Assembly: GCA_012934845.2 (NCBI GenBank) | Contig: WNNJ02001140.1 | Location: forward strand, 1-64,000 | DNA length: 64,000 bases | Source: Pomphorhynchus laevis | Taxonomy: Eukaryota > Acanthocephala > Palaeacanthocephala > Echinorhynchida > Pomphorhynchidae | Direction: 5' to 3' | Part shown: positions 31,000 to 42,985 of the stretch, piece after piece | Layout of the letters: each line of letters starts with the position of its first letter | Numbering within the stretch: the first letter of the stretch is position 1 | Notes under the pieces: generated by a model | Told to the model about the DNA's origin: nothing | What the model saw: the letters and a program-made list of their open reading frames with translations, nothing else | Database searches by the model: none | Position numbers and translations under genes: made by a program

Positions 31000-31400
31000 G
31001 ATCTCAAACTTTTTTAATCATATTATATACCTAGACTCGGTTAGCTGATTTGATTTGATATAAATATAAATTCTATAAAATCTTGTATAATTATTTATTA
31101 TTCATCTTTATTTTTATTTATATATCGTATAAAATAGTAGACTCAGTTATCTGATTTGTTCTACTGACAAGTTACTATTGATCTGTGGACTTTGCTTTCC
31201 CGATAATAAAACCTCTCCAAAATACTGAAAACTATGTATTATTGATACGGTATTATTATTTCTGGCCCTATTGTCAATTATTCACTGAGCTAATTTTCAA
31301 GCAAGATTGATAATTTTTTCTTTTTCCTATAATTGAAAATTATATATCAATCAAAAATTATTAAAATGTTAAAATACGTATACTCAGTTATCTGATCTGA
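31000..31400 (+). repeat. PLE terminal boxes and associated dispersed repeat
   Basis: Terminal boxes in plus orientation occur at 31012-31032, 31137-31157 (TAGACTCAGTTATCTGATTT) and 31380-31400 (ACTCAGTTATCTGATCTG). After the second box, 31158-31265 (CTACTGACAAGTTACTATTG, TTTCCCGATAATA) matches the inverted flank at 5050-5160 and the piece at 45225-45300. These are further fragments of the PLE family. Confidence 0.5.
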
Positions 31401-32660
31401 TACTTCAATTCCGTTGTAGTTTTTTGACTTTCTCAATTCATATTCTATCAAAATATGAAATTTTTTTCACATTCCAATCTAGTTTTTTACTAGAAAACTA
31501 GATTTGCACTAGAAATTCTTAAACTCGTAATGTGTAGAGTATAGTAGTATATTGGTTTATGTGGATTACAAACGTAATTTTTAAACAACTGCGTTCATTA
31601 AGAAAGAGTGAATATCATAAATTTAAGTGTCAAGACTTATAAATTAAAGATGTAACGGGATAAATAAAAACAGTTTTAAAATAATTATTTGCAATTAAAC
31701 TTTTATTTTAAAATTATTTATTTTTACTTTGTTAAATATATAAATATAATTACTAATAACTTCTTGTTAATTGATAATAATTAATTTGTTAATTAATTGC
31801 TTTTCTGGATATTAATTAATAATTTATAAATATAAATATTAATTAATATATAAATATTAATTTATAGATACAATAATTTATAATAATTAATAATTAATTA
31901 TTTTAATTCAGAAATTATTGGTAATTAATATTAAAAGTAATTTGTTATTACGCTATTGTCGTCTAATCAATAAACGTAAACTATGATTAATAACTGTCAA
32001 TATATCTGTCCAAGTGGTAGCAAAGCAAAGTTATCTGTCTAAGTATGTATAAGTCTAAGACCCCATATAAGTCTAAGACATTGCACAATGACATAATCTT
32101 AATATAGTACAATGACATAATTGATAGTAAAATAACAATCACATATTTTAATGTTATTATAAATTACACATTTAAATTTCATAAAAATGATTCATTTACA
32201 TATTTTAATGTTATTATAAATTTAAAATATTATTCTTTGAAATAATTCATTTAATTTTCTTTCAATTGAATTTAAGTTTATGTTCTCTTAAAACAATTTA
32301 ATTTAATAGGGAACACAAATTGCCAATTAATTTGTTATCACCAATATATTTCTATATCAAACAAAACTTCAAAATATATTTATGATTTAAGGATTTTAAA
32401 GTAAATTTCAGAATTAATAATTTTAATAATTAATTATTTGAAATTTTTGTTCAAACTAAAATCATTATATCACATGCAGTATTTCTCTTTGAGTGTATCG
32501 ACTTATTTATAACAGTATCGACTTATTTTATTTTGCAGACAATCTCAAATGGTATTTGCATACAAACGATAACCATAAACTAAGATTAAACAAGTTGTCA
32601 GCTGTTAATAGTTACCGATTGCCATTGTGTATGTCTTGATATAGATGTAATGCAATATTA
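31400..32660. other. AT-rich stretch, nothing recognised
   Basis: Low-complexity AT-rich sequence with small internal repeats, such as ACATATTTTAATGTTATTAT at about 32140 and again at 32200. No gene is seen on either strand. Confidence 0.5.
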
Positions 32661-32671
32661 TTTAATTTATT

Positions 32672-33345
32672 TTGGTATTGAGAAGAGTAGTATGTTTAGC
32701 TAACTATGTCGGTTCACTCAAGAGTTACAAAATCACTCGATGTCGAATTCTACGAAACATTGCTTATGTCAAACGTGCATCGGTTTCACCAATTCTAACA
32801 ACTCGACACAAGCGCTTAAGAGTTTATTGGGCGGAACAAAACCTCAAAACGGATTTCAGTAAAGTCATCTTCACGGATGAATGCTGCGCCACCATGGACG
32901 GCCCAGATGGATGGTCAAGTGGTTGGGTTGTTTATGGCCTCGAAACCCCTCACTGCATTCGCAGGCAACAAGGTGGCGGGGGGGATTATGTTTTGGGCTG
33001 CCATACTAAATGACGAACTTCTAGGTCCAATCATTGTTCCAGACGGCGTGAAAATGAATAGCGAATATTACTGCCGATTATTGGGCGAAAACTTTATCCC
33101 ATGGTATACATGTAAAAATGATGAATTATATGATCGGACAATTTTCATGCACGATAATGCTCCAGCTCACTCCTCGTCAAAAACACATGTGTATCTTGCA
33201 GATCACGGTATTACTGGTAACAGTCTGATGTTATGGCCTCCAAATTCCCAGGACTTGAACCCAATTGAGCATTTATGGGCAATGATTAAGTCCCACGTCT
33301 ACAAGAACGGTCGCCAGTACTTCTCAAAAGCGAACTTATAGAAAT
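32672..33345 (+). pseudogene. Tc1/mariner-type transposase, truncated and frameshifted
   Basis: The catalytic region is readable: first acid in FTDECCATMDGPDGW, second in FMHDNAPAHSS, third in PPNSQDLNPIEHLW. From the second D to the E there are 37 residues, so this is DD37E spacing rather than the common DD34E. A run of G's near 32972-32985 carries one extra base that shifts the frame (QQGGGG to IMFWAAI in the second frame). The stop at 33341 is followed by in-frame homologous text (KSIQGAFNITREN). The N-terminal paired-like DNA-binding part is absent and no terminal inverted repeats were found. It is dead. Confidence 0.8.
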
Positions 33346-33889
33346 CTATTCAGGGAGCATTTAATATTACCCGTGAAAATATTAAAAAAAACCACACATT
33401 CTGTTGATGCGGGACTATTGAACATAATTCGTACAGATGGACGTCACCTTAAGATGTGATTTTAACAAATAATTTGTCACCTTAAGATATAAATTTTTCT
33501 TCGAAATTTCTACAGAAAAACATGCTATCAGCAATTTGTTGTACTCTGACATTATACTGGTTTGCAATTCGAAAAATAAACCCCAGGAGAAAGCATATAT
33601 TGCGACTTGCATAATAAGGTGGCACGGCAAAATCATTAAAAAAATCATAATCATCAAATTATTCTTGATATGAACATCGGGTCAAACTGATATTTAACAA
33701 TATGAAAGGTACCCTTCATTCACACGTTTATTTGTTTTTAGGGCGTTGTCACTGCTAAAATGAAGACATGATCAAAATATTTAGCAACTGCATAATAACG
33801 TGACACGCACTGTAGAGATATATCTGACACAATGGGATGAATTATCACTTTCGTATTCTTGCAGTAAAATTTACTGAAAACAAGGCATT

Positions 33890-34990
33890 ATTTTAACTGC
33901 CACTTGTTAATCTTGGTTATCGTCTAAATAATTTTTAGCCACACATGATCTGCAACAAGATCCGTGTTTACTTTCTAAAGTTAAGAAAGTAAACACGGAT
34001 TAAATACACGATTAGTCAATTTGTGTCAATTATTTATTTGTTATTTATTTATCAATTTCTTTTGATTAATTATTTATTCGATTATTAATCAGTTTGCTTA
34101 TTTATTTGATTATTAAATTACCTGTCTGTCAGTTTGCGTATGGCAAAAAGATATTAAAATACGAATTCCAAATTTAACAGTCACTTGTTGATCGTAGTTA
34201 TCGTTTAAACAATTTTCAATTTTAACAATTTTATATGTTACCTTTGTATTATATTATAGCGTAGAGTTATGAATTAAAAAGCAAAGTTCAGTTTGTAAAC
34301 ACGTATTAAATAAACAATTTGTTTCGATTATTTATCTGCTATTTATTTATCAATTTCTTTCGATTAATTATTTATACGATTATTATTTTTTTACTTTATT
34401 TTTATTTTTTATTCATATGATCATTTCTATGATCATACAATCATTTATGTTGAAGGAATCTTCATATATGATCTGAAAGTCCTTTTATTTAACAGGAAAC
34501 ATTTTGGTGATATTTCCCAAAATGGCATAATGTGAACACCAATACATTTACCACGACTAATGGAAATATATCAATGATCATATTTCAGTGACCAATGATT
34601 ACTCTATATCACTTAAACTATGTTCACTTTATCCAGATTACATAGTTTACCAATCAATATTATCATGATCTGCTACCTTTATATTTTATCATACAGTAGA
34701 GTTTGCATAAAAAGCAAAGTTTAGAAATTAAACACGGATTAAATAAACAATTAGTCAATTTGTTTCGATTATTTATCTGTTATTTATTTATTTGATAATT
34801 TTTATCAATCAAATTAATAATAAAAATAATTTTTATTATTATCAAACAAATTTTTATCTTTTTTTTATAATTTTTAATTATTATCTTGATAATTATTATC
34901 AATTTTTCGATTAATTATTTATTTGATTATTAGTTAATTTACTTATTTATTTGATTATTTATTACCTATATGTCAGTGTAGCGTGTTGAT
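33890..34990. repeat. Three diverged copies of a short dispersed repeat
   Basis: Units near 33895-34150, 34178-34395 and 34690-34985 share CACTTGTT, GTTATCGT, the box AACACGGATTAAATA, then TTTCGATTATTTATCTG and GATTAATTATTTATTCGATT. Unit 1 contains a palindrome at 33960-34000 (ATCCGTGTTTACTTTCT and its complement around 7 bases). The middle region 34395-34690 is unrelated AT-rich DNA. No coding is seen. Confidence 0.6.
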
Positions 34991-35232
34991 AATTATGTGG
35001 AAGTGCTAATCAAATAATCGCACTAAATATAAAACCACAAAGCCTATAAGGAGTGACAGTTGTTTGCTGGAATTTAGAATATCTCTTCAGGATTGCATTG
35101 AACTGATTTATAGGTATGCAGTTAACCAGCAGGAAAATAGAATATTTGAAATTTTAGATATTTGTAGAAAGACTATTAACAGATTTCTGAAGTTTTTATT
35201 ACTCCATAAACATATAATCAATAATAAGCACA

Positions 35233-36400
35233 TTAAATAAATATATGTGGAAGTGTCAATAGGAGGGAGGACCTTAAGGAGCACTCAACTAAGGTCAAAA
35301 GTCTTTGAGATGAATAGGAGTGAGGAGGGGCTATGTACGGAGTATAGTGGATGTAGATGTGCTTAGGGATAAATCGAGTAATGTCCAAGGGGATACGGAT
35401 AGACCGCGTCTCCTGAAGGACTATAAGATCTGCGTCTCTACCAGATAAAAGTCTAAGGGCAGAAGCACCTCCCGAATTCCACAGAAGAATATTTAGCGAA
35501 AAATGATCTTGATTACTTTGCATTTTTTAAGTTAGCTGGAGTGGAATTGTCCCCTCTAACCCAGACCAGAGGTGGGAAGGCTGTCCTTCTCACAAACGGC
35601 CAAGCTATAAGACTTTACCTTCATTTCCTAAGGAGGCTGCCGCTACTACCCTAGTCATTATCCATCCTGGCTAACTTTAAAGAGTCCAGAGTCAGTTTAG
35701 AAGCATTTCGCTTTTTTTGAAGACGTCGTACTTTTTACGACGTACTTTTTAGAGTACGTCGTAATATTCGTCGTTATAGGAGAACGTAACTCCTCAAACT
35801 TATCAACTTCGCTGATGCGTGGCCGAGCAGGCATCATCTAAGTTGGCCGTGTTGCAAGATTATCCACAATGCGGCTTTTTGTAGTCTTTAAAGTAGCTAA
35901 AAACCGGACCAAGAATGATGTTCACCGCTGCAGTTAGAACAATGGGGGAGGCAATGCACACTTTCCCGAATGAACATCGGATGATCCGCAGACCCCACAT
36001 GTCCAGGTCCGCTCGCAATTAGAAGCCTAATTCCCCCCATTGATGACATCCATTACAATGGGGGTACGTCATGTGATCAGAGTCTATGAGGGTGAATGAC
36101 AGATTGTGCCTAAGAAAGGGGTTACATGTACTGTTTGATAAACATTCAGCCTGACCAGCCGACGTTGAGCAAAGGGCAATTGGTAATGGTAGGCCGTTTT
36201 TGCCCATGATTGAAAGTATATTATGTATTTTATACGTAGATTCTAGAGTCCTTACATCTTCCTCTGACATGAAGGGCGGGAAATTGCTTATTTTTAAAGA
36301 AGCCTGAATAGGCTTGAAAGTTAACGTTCCGAAATCTGTTAAGTTCTTCTATAAAAATTCCAAATAGGCTGCTGCGATGTCTGATGTTCAGTAGGAAATG
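35233..36400 (-). mobile_element. I-type LINE fragment 1
   Basis: On the minus strand the end of ORF1 (36270-36019, MSEEDVRTLESTYKIHNI, FTLIDSDHMTYPHCNGC) runs into a Cys-rich part (WTCGVCGSSD), then after a decayed stretch the start of the AP endonuclease ORF2 (35523-35233, FSLNILLWNSGGASALRLL, LIVLQETRSIRIPLD). It is cut after the first endonuclease block and is homologous to the next fragment and to the plus-strand copy at 38.6-41.6 kb. Confidence 0.65.
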
Positions 36401-36424
36401 CGAACCTCATACTCAAAATATTTT

Positions 36425-38120
36425 ATTGAATATAATAAAATTCTATTTTTGTAAGCAACAGTCACCTAGTACCATGTCATAGCCGCTGTCAATAATACAA
36501 TCCACGAAGTCACGGTTCTTATGAATCTCCCCTGGACGGATGTATACATTGGCTAAACTGAGGCGTTTACCATTCTTATATAGTGATATAACTAAACAAG
36601 ACAGGGCTGGACAAGAATAGTTGAGTAGAAGGGACGATTTTAAGGAGCATTTAACTAAGGTCAATAGTCCTTGAGATGAAGGGGAGTGATACGGGGTTAT
36701 GTACGGAGTATAGTGGGAACAGAAGTGCTTAGGGATGAATCGAGTAATGTTTGGAGGGAGACGGATAGACCGCGTCTCCTGAAGGACTATAACATCTGCA
36801 TCTCTACCGGATAGAAGTCTAAGGGCAGAAACACCTCCCGAATTCCATTGAAGAATATTCAGTGATAAAGGCTCTTGATTACTTTGAATTGTGATGGATT
36901 AGTTGGATGAGGGATCGCCAACCTAGACAGAGCTAGGTGCAGGAAGGTTTCCCTTCCCATCACTAACCCCATCTAGGGAAGGTACTTGCCCCTGGGCAAT
37001 ATCTTCATTTTCCATATTCATTTTACGGAACATCTTCCTAATATTGATCGGGGGACGGTATTGGCTGAAGCCCCCTCTTCTTCGACTCCGGAAGAACTAC
37101 CAAAACAGGTAGCGTATGATGAGTACTCACTTTACCCAAAGCCATGAGAATTAGGTTTTCAAGTTTGCGATGGTATACTTCTAATTTTACGTTTATCGTA
37201 CGTAATATCTCAGAGCCATCCATTCGCGGGGCGGCCACTTGCAAATAAGTAGAAGGTTTGACTAGTTTGATGAACAGGCTTATATATTCTTTAAACATAC
37301 TGAATCTCCTACCCCAGGCAGGATGGCTTACCTCCACAGTTCGAACAGGATGGGGGGGGCACACAACGGTCGTTCGATAGTAGAGTTTAACAGAAGCTGA
37401 ACTGCAAACTTCGCATGTTGGGGTCCTACTGCAGCTGGAGGTCCAGTGCCTTATTTGTGACAACTGCTGCAGTAGGGATAAGTAAGCTCATCTTTTTCTG
37501 TAATGGAAAAACGGATATTAAAACCCATGAAGTGGTTCGATGAAGATTTAGCCAAGGATTCTGCAGTATCCACCGGAGCTCAGCAAAAGCCAACCAGGAT
37601 AGGGTTGCCATCCCTCCCCCGGATTGACCTAAAATTAGTAATTTTGAATGTAGACATTAATGAGTGCATATCTTCCTCATCCATACTACTAGGAAGATTC
37701 GTCACCTTTAGCGAGGTCAGGATTGGCCTAAATGTGAGTTCACCATAAGCGGTTAGGTTGTTGGAAAAGTATTCAGAGTAATTTTTAGCCAGGTCTGCTG
37801 TGACGAACGAAACTTTCACCTCTGAAGGGTGAAGTTTCACGGTGTTGAACAAAATTCTGTTTTTATGCTGCTGGGTAAATGAACGTAAAAATGCATTGTA
37901 GAGTTCATGTCTTTCGATTGGTCGTATAAATTTGATTAGAACCAAATAATTTAATTTTGGGATGGTGGAAGCACTTCCCAATCACCAGATAGTAAAGAAA
38001 GAGTACTGACCTTGTTAAATCGTTGTGAAGTTGAACTTACATGAAAAACCTTTTTTTTGGCTGGAATTCCACTGGTTTTTGCAGCAACATTTGAATCCTT
38101 TGAAAACTCCGACATGCTCA
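36425..38120 (-). mobile_element. I-type LINE fragment 2 (ORF1 and start of ORF2)
   Basis: ORF1 begins with ATG at about 38117 (MSMSEFSKDSNVAAK). It continues in another frame at 37981-37580 (IPKLNYLVLIKFIRPIER, LKVTNLPSSMDEEDMHSLM) and 37463-37038 with a Cys-rich nucleic-acid-binding part (TPTCEVCSSAS, CPPHP). ORF2 (about 36885-36443) has the endonuclease start LNILQWNSGGVSALRL and LANVYIRPGEIHKNRD, and stops at a broken GDCC. Frames change at least three times. The structure (two ORFs, AP endonuclease, gag-like ORF1) fits the I/Jockey/R1 side of LINEs. Confidence 0.65.
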
Positions 38121-38195
38121 TTTTTTAATGGAAACTATTCAACAAAGATACTGTTGAAGTTATTAATAACATTATTATACAGTTATTATTAAATA

Positions 38196-38266
38196 GCCCG
38201 CGTATCCGAATGGTCGAGGCGGCTGCATTGCAAACTCTATGTACGGGGTTCAAACATCGAGCTTGC
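38196..38266 (+). repeat. tRNA-like sequence 1 (SINE head or tRNA pseudogene)
   Basis: GCCCGCGTATCCGAATGG resembles a tRNA 5' half with an A box, followed by TCGAGGC, and a B-box-like GGGGTTCAAACATCG. The anticodon arm and acceptor stem do not pair properly, so it is not a working tRNA. A second related copy is at 38375. Confidence 0.45.
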
Positions 38267-38374
38267 ATCCTCTATTGACATTTCTGTAAGTATACTCGTA
38301 CGTCAAAACTACTAGGTCGCGTTGTCAACCGAAATATTGGCACCCGATGATGAATCAGGTTCACTCTACATTAA

Positions 38375-38446
38375 GCCCTGCATAGCCGAATGGTAAAAAC
38401 ATGTGCATTGCAAATTCTATGTAGGGGTTCAAAAATCCAGCATGCA
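38375..38446 (+). repeat. tRNA-like sequence 2, paralogue of the first
   Basis: GCCCTGCATAGCCGAATGG (A box TAGCCGAATGG), then GTGCATTGCAAATTCTATGT shared with copy 1, then GGGGTTCAAAAATCC as a B box stretched by two bases. It lies about 140 bases before the start of the plus-strand LINE ORF1. It is probably a SINE head, or part of the LINE leader providing a Pol III-type internal promoter (inference). Confidence 0.45.
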
Positions 38447-38568
38447 CTCTATTTTACGATATAAACAAAAATACATACTGTGTCGTGAGTGGAAAATACA
38501 AAAAATTTGCACGAGCGAACAAATTGTCGGAGCATCAAACAATGCTCAATTTCAAGCTAATTCTAACA

Positions 38569-41500
38569 GAATAACTACAGCATTTTCGATGGAAAAAATC
38601 AATTCCGGTAAGAATCAAGATAATCCAAAGGTTAAGGTAGGTGATTTGTTTTCTTCTTCTGGTTCTATCATTGAGCGGGAGAACCACATCATGTACCTAA
38701 ACTAACGAATCTAATAAGTATCACATTCACCGAACAGATTCAGAAAAACAATATTTTAACGTCTTCCTGAAAAACTTCGCTTCTCGTCTAAAAGGCGAGT
38801 AATTTTTTGTACAATTAAATACTACAAGGCAGAAGTCCGGGTTTCCTTCTGTACTCCCGATCTTGCTAGCAACTACCTAAAAACTTCAATAGTAATCTTT
38901 CTAACTATAGGATAATTATATATTAGCCGGTTCAAGCGTCGCTAAAGATCAACAATATTCCGACTTTTATGTCGGATGAGGATATTTGTGGACTCAAAGA
39001 AGATTATAATATTAACAATATTAGAATCATCACTGGAAAGAGAGGATTGTCAATTCCAGTAACATTCTGCTCTGCTTCGATTGACGTGGCCGAGTGCCTT
39101 GCCCACTCAAAGTGGGCAAGGCACTCGGCCACAAACAAATTGTGCAGGACACAATTTGTTTTTACCTTAATAGATACCGACGCAATTACTTACCCCACTG
39201 TAACGTCTGCCACAGTTGGGGTCACTGGGGTTTGGGTGCTCTCTTCCTTACTCCTGCGGGGTTTGTGGCTCACCGGAAAATCACTCGGATAAATGCGATA
39301 AACCACGCCACTGCTCAAACTGTGGTGGTGATCACCCTGACTGAGCAAGGAATCGCGTCTTCTTCAAGGAATACAAGAAATGGCATGTGGTTGAGCAGGC
39401 AAAGACATTTACTTTCTCCGGGACATGTTCGGACGGTATTAACCGCAATATGTCTGACGAAGATCTCATGCGCCTAATGTATGACAAACATCAGGAGTTC
39501 TTGGAGAAGCTGATATAGTTAGTAAAAAATCTCATATCTAAGGCTGAGGAGCCTGATAGTCATCCGTCAACAGCAGTTAAAGCCAAAAAAGTTCTCAAAT
39601 CAAAGAAGCATAATGGTTCGACGCAGAGCATACAATCCTTAGAACTATTTAGGATGGCCAATAACTAGAGCCTAAAGTTGGGAAATAAAGATAATGTCCT
39701 TGGGCAAGTGTCTTCATCTGTCGTGACGGGATGCGGAGAGGGCGTCCTTTCTGCCTCGGGTTGCGACTAGGGGGAGACATCCCACTCTAGATAACAAAAC
39801 AATGCAAATTAATTCTGAACCTTTTTCACTGAATATCCTTCAGTGGAATTCGGGAAGGGCTTCCACCCTTAGGCTTTTATCTGGTAGAGATGTATATGTT
39901 AAAGCCCTTCAGGAGACGCGGTATATCCGGCTCCCCCAGGACAATACTCGATTTATTCCAAAGCGCATCTACACCCACTTTACTCCGTACATAACCCCAC
40001 CTCATTCCTCTTCATCTCAAGGTCTTTTAACTCTAGTGAAGAGCACCTTAAGATCTTCCCTCATGTTAAACTATTCTTGCCCAGCCCTGTCTTGTTTAGC
40101 TATATCACTCTATAAAAATGGTTAACGCATCAGTATAGCCAATATTCACATCCATCCAGGGGAGATTCACAAAAACCCTGACCTCCTAGATCATATTTTG
40201 GGTAGTGGCTATAACATGTTACTTGGTGATTTCAACGACAGAACTGGTCGTTGGATTAATGTAGCACTGCGGAGAGCCAGGAACGACTATCTTATTCACA
40301 AACCACCGTACCCCGCCTTTCATTGCTAAACAACTAATTCTCTCCTCGACATATTACTGCTTTAATAAGATGTGGTTGTTGAAACCCATCTGTACGAAGC
40401 AGTCGCACCAACAACAGACCACCTCTCATGACCTAATTCGTTGGCGGATAGAGGAAGATACATTGCTTAGGAGGAGGCTTCACTTTGATCCCATCAGAGT
40501 AGCCTTCTTTCAGGCAGCTATCCAACTCTTCCCCAGAATTGGTAATCAGAGTTTGACTACCTAATGTCTACCTCTATTCGCAAGCTACCGCGTTCCTCTG
40601 GACTACCTATCGAGGTCGTATTTACAATCCCATTCCTATAAAACTCAAAGTTATAGCTAAAATACTACATCTTCTTAATCTCTCTGTTTCCCCCAGACAG
40701 GTCCTCTCGAATGCATACTGGAGTTCTAGATATAGGTTCCAGCTTAGCAGGGATAGGGCGAGCCTTACTCACCTTAAACCTTCTCAGTCTTCCTTTTGGA
40801 AGATATTCAAGAAAGAGAAGTTTGTCTGCTGGAAGGATATGGCATTAGGTTGAATTGGTAGCATAGGCCTTGATAAAGTTTTGGAGGAGTCACTATCCAA
40901 ACATAATTATATAGCCACTCAATCAACCCAATCAATCTCGCCTTGGTGTGACTTCTTAAGCAGAGATCTATCTGTTACAGATATCTTTAACTGCTATGGG
41001 CTACTACCGGGCACCTCCAAATCCTACGCGGCAATCTCCACTAGGGTCTGTCAGATTTTGACGGAAAGTCAGAGAAAGGATGTCGCGATCACAATGCTAT
41101 TAGCCTCCCCGTCCGATATTGTCGGCATAAATATGAGCCGTCGGGTGTTTTTACCAAAAAACAAATCGATTACATGTCCTAAATATCTGCGGCCCATTTC
41201 GATTCAAAACTCCCTCATATCCATTTACGAAAGGACCCCTGCGCGTAAAATCTGCGACCATCTAAGTAGGCTTAATTTAATCCCACAAGGTTTTTATGGG
41301 TACGTAAAAGATTGCTCGGTTCATTCAGCGATAGGTGAAGTGCATCAGTTTTGTCGGGAAAATAGTCATCAACTTGCTGTGGCTGTTTTCCTTGACTTTT
41401 CTGATGCATTTGACCGCATTTTCATTCCTTTTGTTATATCATCTCTCAGGTTCCTCCGGTTGCCTGCGAGAATTGTTAACAGGGTGGAGATATTGCTGTA

Positions 41501-41630
41501 CATCATTGATTCTTCTATGAAGAAGACCCTGATGCATATAATTTCTACCCTATTACGGGTGTGCCTCAAGGCTTCCCACTTTATCCAATCTTGTTTCTTG
41601 CTGCATTCAAATACATGTGAATCATAAAAG
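38569..41630 (+). mobile_element. I-type LINE, plus-strand copy
   Basis: ORF1 starts near 38589 (MEKINSGKNQDNPKVK) and continues at 38969-39292 (MSDEDICGLKEDYNINNI, FVFTLIDTDAITYP) with Cys-rich remnants to about 39500. ORF2: AP endonuclease 39802-40330 (FSLNILQWNSGRASTLRLL, LANIHIHPGEIHKNPD, LLGDFNDRTGRW) and RT 40881-41627 (KYLRPISIQNSLISIYER, motif A AVFLDFSDAFDRIF, and in the second frame motif B ITGVPQGFPLYPILF). It is cut off right after motif B at about 41625, before the catalytic YxDD. Multiple stops and shifts are present. It is arranged divergently with the minus-strand copy at 36.4-38.1 kb. Confidence 0.75.
39086..39161. repeat. Two back-to-back perfect hairpins in LINE ORF1
   Basis: Hairpin 1 has arms 39086-39107 and 39111-39132 (22 exact pairs, loop CAA). 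Hairpin 2 has arms 39133-39144 and 39150-39161 (12 exact pairs, loop CAGGA). The paralogous LINE at 36.1 kb has neither and is about six codons shorter here. Confidence 0.9.
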
Positions 41631-41639
41631 TCATTGATT

Positions 41640-42700
41640 GCGTCATTTTATTGAAAATATCAAAATAATTTAATATAATTATTAATTATTTATAAAAATT
41701 AATAATTTATTAATAAAATTAATAATTTTATTATTAACACTTTATTCATAGTTTATAATTAATTTTATAGATTTATAAATTTACAGGAACAAAAAAAATA
41801 ATTTTATCCCAAAAATTACAATTATTATCATTTTATAATAAAATGATATTATTATGCCCAATAATAAAGCTTATTTCAAATTAATAATATCATATTAGTT
41901 TTAGCTTAATTATTTATTTATACATCAAGTAATTTTATTTTAATTTTAACTTTTATTGATTTAAATTTATGATTATTTGTTTCTTATTTAAACATATTTT
42001 TCAAATATTTACAATTTAAGTTTTTTTAATGTTTTAAATATAATTTGTTTTGTTTTTCAATTACAATTTCACAATCTCTTTTAATTAGCATGATTTTTCT
42101 ACTAATTTTAATTATCCTTTTAAGTTTTTGTATTTGCTTCATTTCTTTTGTTTTGTCTCGTGTACAGTACTAACTGCACACAAAAAAAGGCATTTTATAA
42201 AGGCATTTTCCTTTGTAAATATATTTTTGTTCAATTTTTAATTTGTTTACTTTTTTTGAGTACTTTTCTAAAATTGCAAACTTAATGCTTTTGTATTTGA
42301 ATAAACAGTAATTTTCATGATGATATATGGAGCTATCGTACGTAATATTGTATTTTTTGATATTGTAAACTATAAAAAGAAATCAATGGATATTTAGTAA
42401 TATATATTTCGAAATATTTGAGAATTCGCAACCATTTTAGATTGCAAATACTAGAGAATATTAGAGAATTCGGAACCATTTTAAATCTTATTAGTTTTCA
42501 ATATCTTAGTTTTTTAATATATCGTATATATATTTCTATATATTTCTAAATTTGAGTTTTCTTCATGTTTTAAATTTAATTTGTTTTTCAATTGCAATTT
42601 CACAATCTCCGTTATTTAGTTATATTTTTTACTAATTTTCATACTTTGATTATTAAATTTCTAGTTATTTTTCTATTTATTTTTCTAGTTATTTTTGATT
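41640..42700. other. AT-rich stretch, nothing recognised
   Basis: Low-complexity T- and A-rich sequence with an internal duplication of about 100 bases: TTTAATTTGTTTTTCAATTG near 42570 repeats text near 42040-42070 (CAATTACAATTTCACAATCTC against CAATTGCAATTTCACAATCTC). There is no gene. Confidence 0.5.
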
Positions 42701-42719
42701 TGTTCTTCATGTTTCTTAT

Positions 42720-42985
42720 GCGAGCATCCCAGCGAAAACAATTCAAATTTGAAGCCCATCATCTGGCATTGAAAGGGAAAACCCAGGTGCGACTCTGGGC
42801 AGTTGGGCTATCTCGGGATTAGTCTTCTTTTCTAGAAGACGTTCCCCAGAGCAAAGGCTAAGGTTTCTCAAGCTATTCGTCTCTCGAATACCCAGCATAG
42901 TTCGCCTCGATTGGACTGCTCGGGAGGGGGTGCAAGACCCCGGGTGGTTTAGTCGGAGGGCTCATATCCCCCGGACCTGAGGCCA
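42720..42985. other. GC-rich hairpin-rich module of unknown origin
   Basis: A sharp GC-rich island in AT-rich DNA. Possible hairpins: CCCAGGTGCGACTCTGGG (42782-42800), TCTTCTTTTCTAGAAGA (42825-42841), GGGGTGCAAGACCCC (42926-42941) and GTCGGAGGG...CCCCCGGAC (42951-42976). There is no convincing open frame. It may be the untranslated end of a LINE or another structured element RNA. Confidence 0.35.

Noticed and set aside
38196-38446. Functional tRNA genes
   Set aside because: A and B boxes are recognisable, but the acceptor and anticodon stems do not pair and the B box of copy 2 has two extra bases.
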